The position numbers and the translations under genes are program-made. Shown here piece by piece: positions 62,540 to 64,000 of a stretch of DNA of 64,000 nucleotides. Position 1 is the stretch's first letter. Every line of letters begins with the position of its first letter. Source of the stretch: Frankia alni ACN14a (lineage in GTDB: Bacteria; Actinomycetota; Actinomycetes; Frankiales; Frankiaceae); contig NC_008278.1 in assembly GCF_000058485.1 (NCBI RefSeq), forward strand, positions 6,938,962 to 7,002,961, read 5' to 3'. The notes under the pieces are model-generated. The model did no database searches, was not told the DNA's origin, and saw nothing but the letters and a program-made list of their open reading frames with translations.

Positions 62540-64000
62540 TCAGCGGCGGCGATCGGCCGTGGAGACCCGGGCATCGGGTCCGCCTGTCCCCGCCGGTCGG
62601 TGGGCGGCCCGATGGGGCGTCGGCGCCGTCCGGCGCAGCCTGCGCAGTTCGGTGCGGACCGTTCGGGGCGAGATCCGCCTGCCGAGTCGGCGACGGCGTG
62701 GGACGGCGCGACGGACCGCCTGCTCGAGGCCGTCGACCAGGCGCCACGCCTCATCCGCAGCGCGCCGGCCGGGACCCTCGTCCCAGCGGCCGATGGTGCC
62801 GTCGTCGAACAGTGCGAGCGTGGCGAGGTCGGCCAGCCCACGCAGCGCGGTCAGTCCGGCGTCGTCGACCAGGCCCGCCGCGAGAGCCACCACCTCGCTG
62901 GGGCTGGCCGCCTGCGGCATCGCCCGGTCGGAATCGGCGAACATCTCGATGGCTCGCTGCCAGGCGACGACGATCCGCGCCCTGCTCCCCTTCGCGGCGC
63001 GCCGCGCCCGCCGGTGCCGCGCGATCGGCAGCGCCCAGCCGAGCAGGAGACAGCCGAGCACGGCGGTGACGCCGACGGCCGTCACCGACGGGAGGACAAG
63101 TCCCACCCAGCCGGGCGAGGGCGATCGCCGGTCGGTGGAACGCGACGGGGCCTGCCCGGGCGGGGTGGCCTCCGCCCGACCGGGCGGTACGGGGACGGTG
63201 GTCCGCAGCACCTCCTCCACGAGTGAGGTCTGCGCGGAGGACTCGCCCTGGGTGGACCCGGCCACCGTCGCACCGCGTTCGTCCCCCGCGCGGGGGGTCG
63301 GGAAGAACGGCAACCAGCCGGCGCCGTCGAAGTTGACCTCCGCCCAGGCCAGGGCGTCGGCGCCCCGGATCGTGCGGGTCGCCCCGGCGGAGTCGGCGGC
63401 CGTGAATCCCACGACGAGGCGGGTGGGCAGGCCCAGCAGCCTCGCCGCGAGGACGAACGTCGTGGCGAACTGTTCGGAGGTGCCGCGTCGGGTCTGGCCG
63501 AGGAAGTGGTCGATGTGGGCGAGCGAATGCCCGGCGGGCACGGTGGGATCGAAGCTGAAGCTCGCCATCAGGTACTGGCGCAGCAGGGCGGCCCGCTGGT
63601 AGGGCGTCGCGCCGCCGCCGGTGGCGACGGAGGCCAGTTCCCGCAGCACCGGGGGGACCCCTTCGGGCACCGCGAGGTAGGGGGCGTTGGACGGCGTCGC
63701 GGAGACGGTGAGGGCGAGCAGCCCGTCGGCGGTCATGGTGGTCGGCGGGGTGGAGACCAGGCGCAGCCGGTTGCCGGGGCGCAGTGGCGTGGTACGCACG
63801 AGTGTGCCGTCGTCCGGATCGACCGCGAACCGGCCTGCCGGCCCCTCGGGAGCCGCCGCGGAGCGCAGGCTGCTCGGGGAAGGCGGCGTGCCTGCGGTGA
63901 TCGAGGCGGGCGATGTCGGCGAGGCGGGCGATGTCGGCGAGGCGGGCGATGTCGGCGAGGCGGGCGATGTCGGCGAGGCGGGCGATGTCGGCGAGGCGGG
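62540..64000 (-). CDS. Transglutaminase-like membrane protein (partial, catalytic residues changed)
   Basis: The C-terminal part of a larger protein; its frame stays open to the window end. The region from about 63760 down to 63260 is a transglutaminase core: YQRAALLRQYLMASFSFDPT, then RRGTSEQFATTFVLAARLLG and LPTRLVVGF, then ADALAWAEVNFDGAGWLPFF-PTP. In ordinary TgpA-like proteins these positions hold Cys (GYCEQFA) and His (HAWPEV); here they are Ser and Leu, so the enzyme is probably inactive. One transmembrane helix follows (LPSVTAVGVTAVLGCLLLGW), then a cytoplasmic DUF4129-like domain. The upstream part is not seen. Confidence 0.8.
   Translation of the reverse strand, partial: PASPTSPASPTSPASPTSPASPTSPASPTSPASITAGTPPSPSSLRSAAAPEGPAGRFAVDPDDGTLVRTTPLRPGNRLRLVSTPPTTMTADGLLALTVSATPSNAPYLAVPEGVPPVLRELASVATGGGATPYQRAALLRQYLMASFSFDPTVPAGHSLAHIDHFLGQTRRGTSEQFATTFVLAARLLGLPTRLVVGFTAADSAGATRTIRGADALAWAEVNFDGAGWLPFFPTPRAGDERGATVAGSTQGESSAQTSLVEEVLRTTVPVPPGRAEATPPGQAPSRSTDRRSPSPGWVGLVLPSVTAVGVTAVLGCLLLGWALPIARHRRARRAAKGSRARIVVAWQRAIEMFADSDRAMPQAASPSEVVALAAGLVDDAGLTALRGLADLATLALFDDGTIGRWDEGPGRRAADEAWRLVDGLEQAVRRAVPRRRRLGRRISPRTVRTELRRLRRTAPTPHRAAHRPAGTGGPDARVSTADRRR
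63911..64000 (-). repeat. 18-nt in-frame tandem repeat at the window edge
   Basis: Exactly five copies of CGATGTCGGCGAGGCGGG (plus orientation) run to the last base of the window. On the minus strand they encode PASPTS hexapeptides in a linker of the transglutaminase-like protein. The array certainly continues outside. Confidence 0.9.

Overview
The window is about 72-73% G+C (my estimate by eye), with strongly G/C-ending codons, many GTG starts, and several stop/start overlaps of the ATGA or GTGA type. This points to a high-GC actinomycete. The gene content (SepX/Glp division module, poly-HAMP hybrid kinase, SpoIIE phosphatase with RsbW-like partners, IdeR/DmdR-type iron box, in-frame Pro/Ala/Ser/Gly-rich tandem repeats) would suit Frankia or a close relative. 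The genus is an inference, because no rRNA or tRNA was seen.

Layout. 0.1-4.2 kb: a lone acyl carrier protein, a YbaK-type deacylase, a NarL-type two-component pair divergent from a small two-helix membrane protein with a perfect TGAGTA-TCCG-TACTCA box between them, and a metal-dependent cyclase. 4.3-10.8 kb (minus strand): galU, glp (moeA-like), moaC, mog, rimJ and a SepX/GlpR-type membrane protein, which is the actinobacterial gephyrin-like division module joined to molybdopterin genes. A 46-codon leader ORF overlaps the sepX start by 4 nt. Divergent from galU are 5-formyl-THF cyclo-ligase and an FmdB zinc ribbon. 12.4-15.1 kb: a sparse accessory region with a small HTH protein, two hypothetical proteins and an alpha/beta hydrolase.

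15.2-19.8 kb: a GntR/FCD regulator, a biuret hydrolase-like cysteine hydrolase and an allophanate hydrolase, probably a nitrogen-scavenging operon for biuret. A copper-type CsoR follows, with an operator-like palindrome lying across the allophanate hydrolase stop codon. Then come MarR, AlkB-like and a Ser/Thr kinase with a WD40-type C-terminus. 25.3-33.8 kb is a signalling island: a response regulator, a poly-HAMP GAF hybrid histidine kinase resembling fungal group III kinases, a SpoIIE phosphatase fused to an RsbW-like ATPase, and a second RsbW-like ATPase.

35.3-47.6 kb is the most notable locus. A PLP decarboxylase is divergent from a six-gene operon in which every junction is a 4-nt overlap: 2,4-diaminobutyrate aminotransferase, 2,4-diaminobutyrate decarboxylase, an IucA/IucC synthetase, an amine N-hydroxylase, a second IucA/IucC synthetase and a glutamine-synthetase-like ligase. 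A strong iron box lies 31 nt upstream. This resembles the schizokinen/rhizobactin 1021 pathway, but no acetyltransferase is present and a glutamine-synthetase-like ligase is added. An MMPL exporter and its divergent TetR regulator follow.

51-64 kb: a GT81-like glycosyltransferase, a GGDEF protein with a degenerate HD-GYP domain, an FkbM methyltransferase, gcvP behind a tandem glycine riboswitch, a PIG-L deacetylase, a small hypothetical protein, and a transglutaminase-like protein without its catalytic Cys and His that runs off the right end inside an 18-nt tandem repeat. No insertion sequence, CRISPR array, rRNA or tRNA was recognised.
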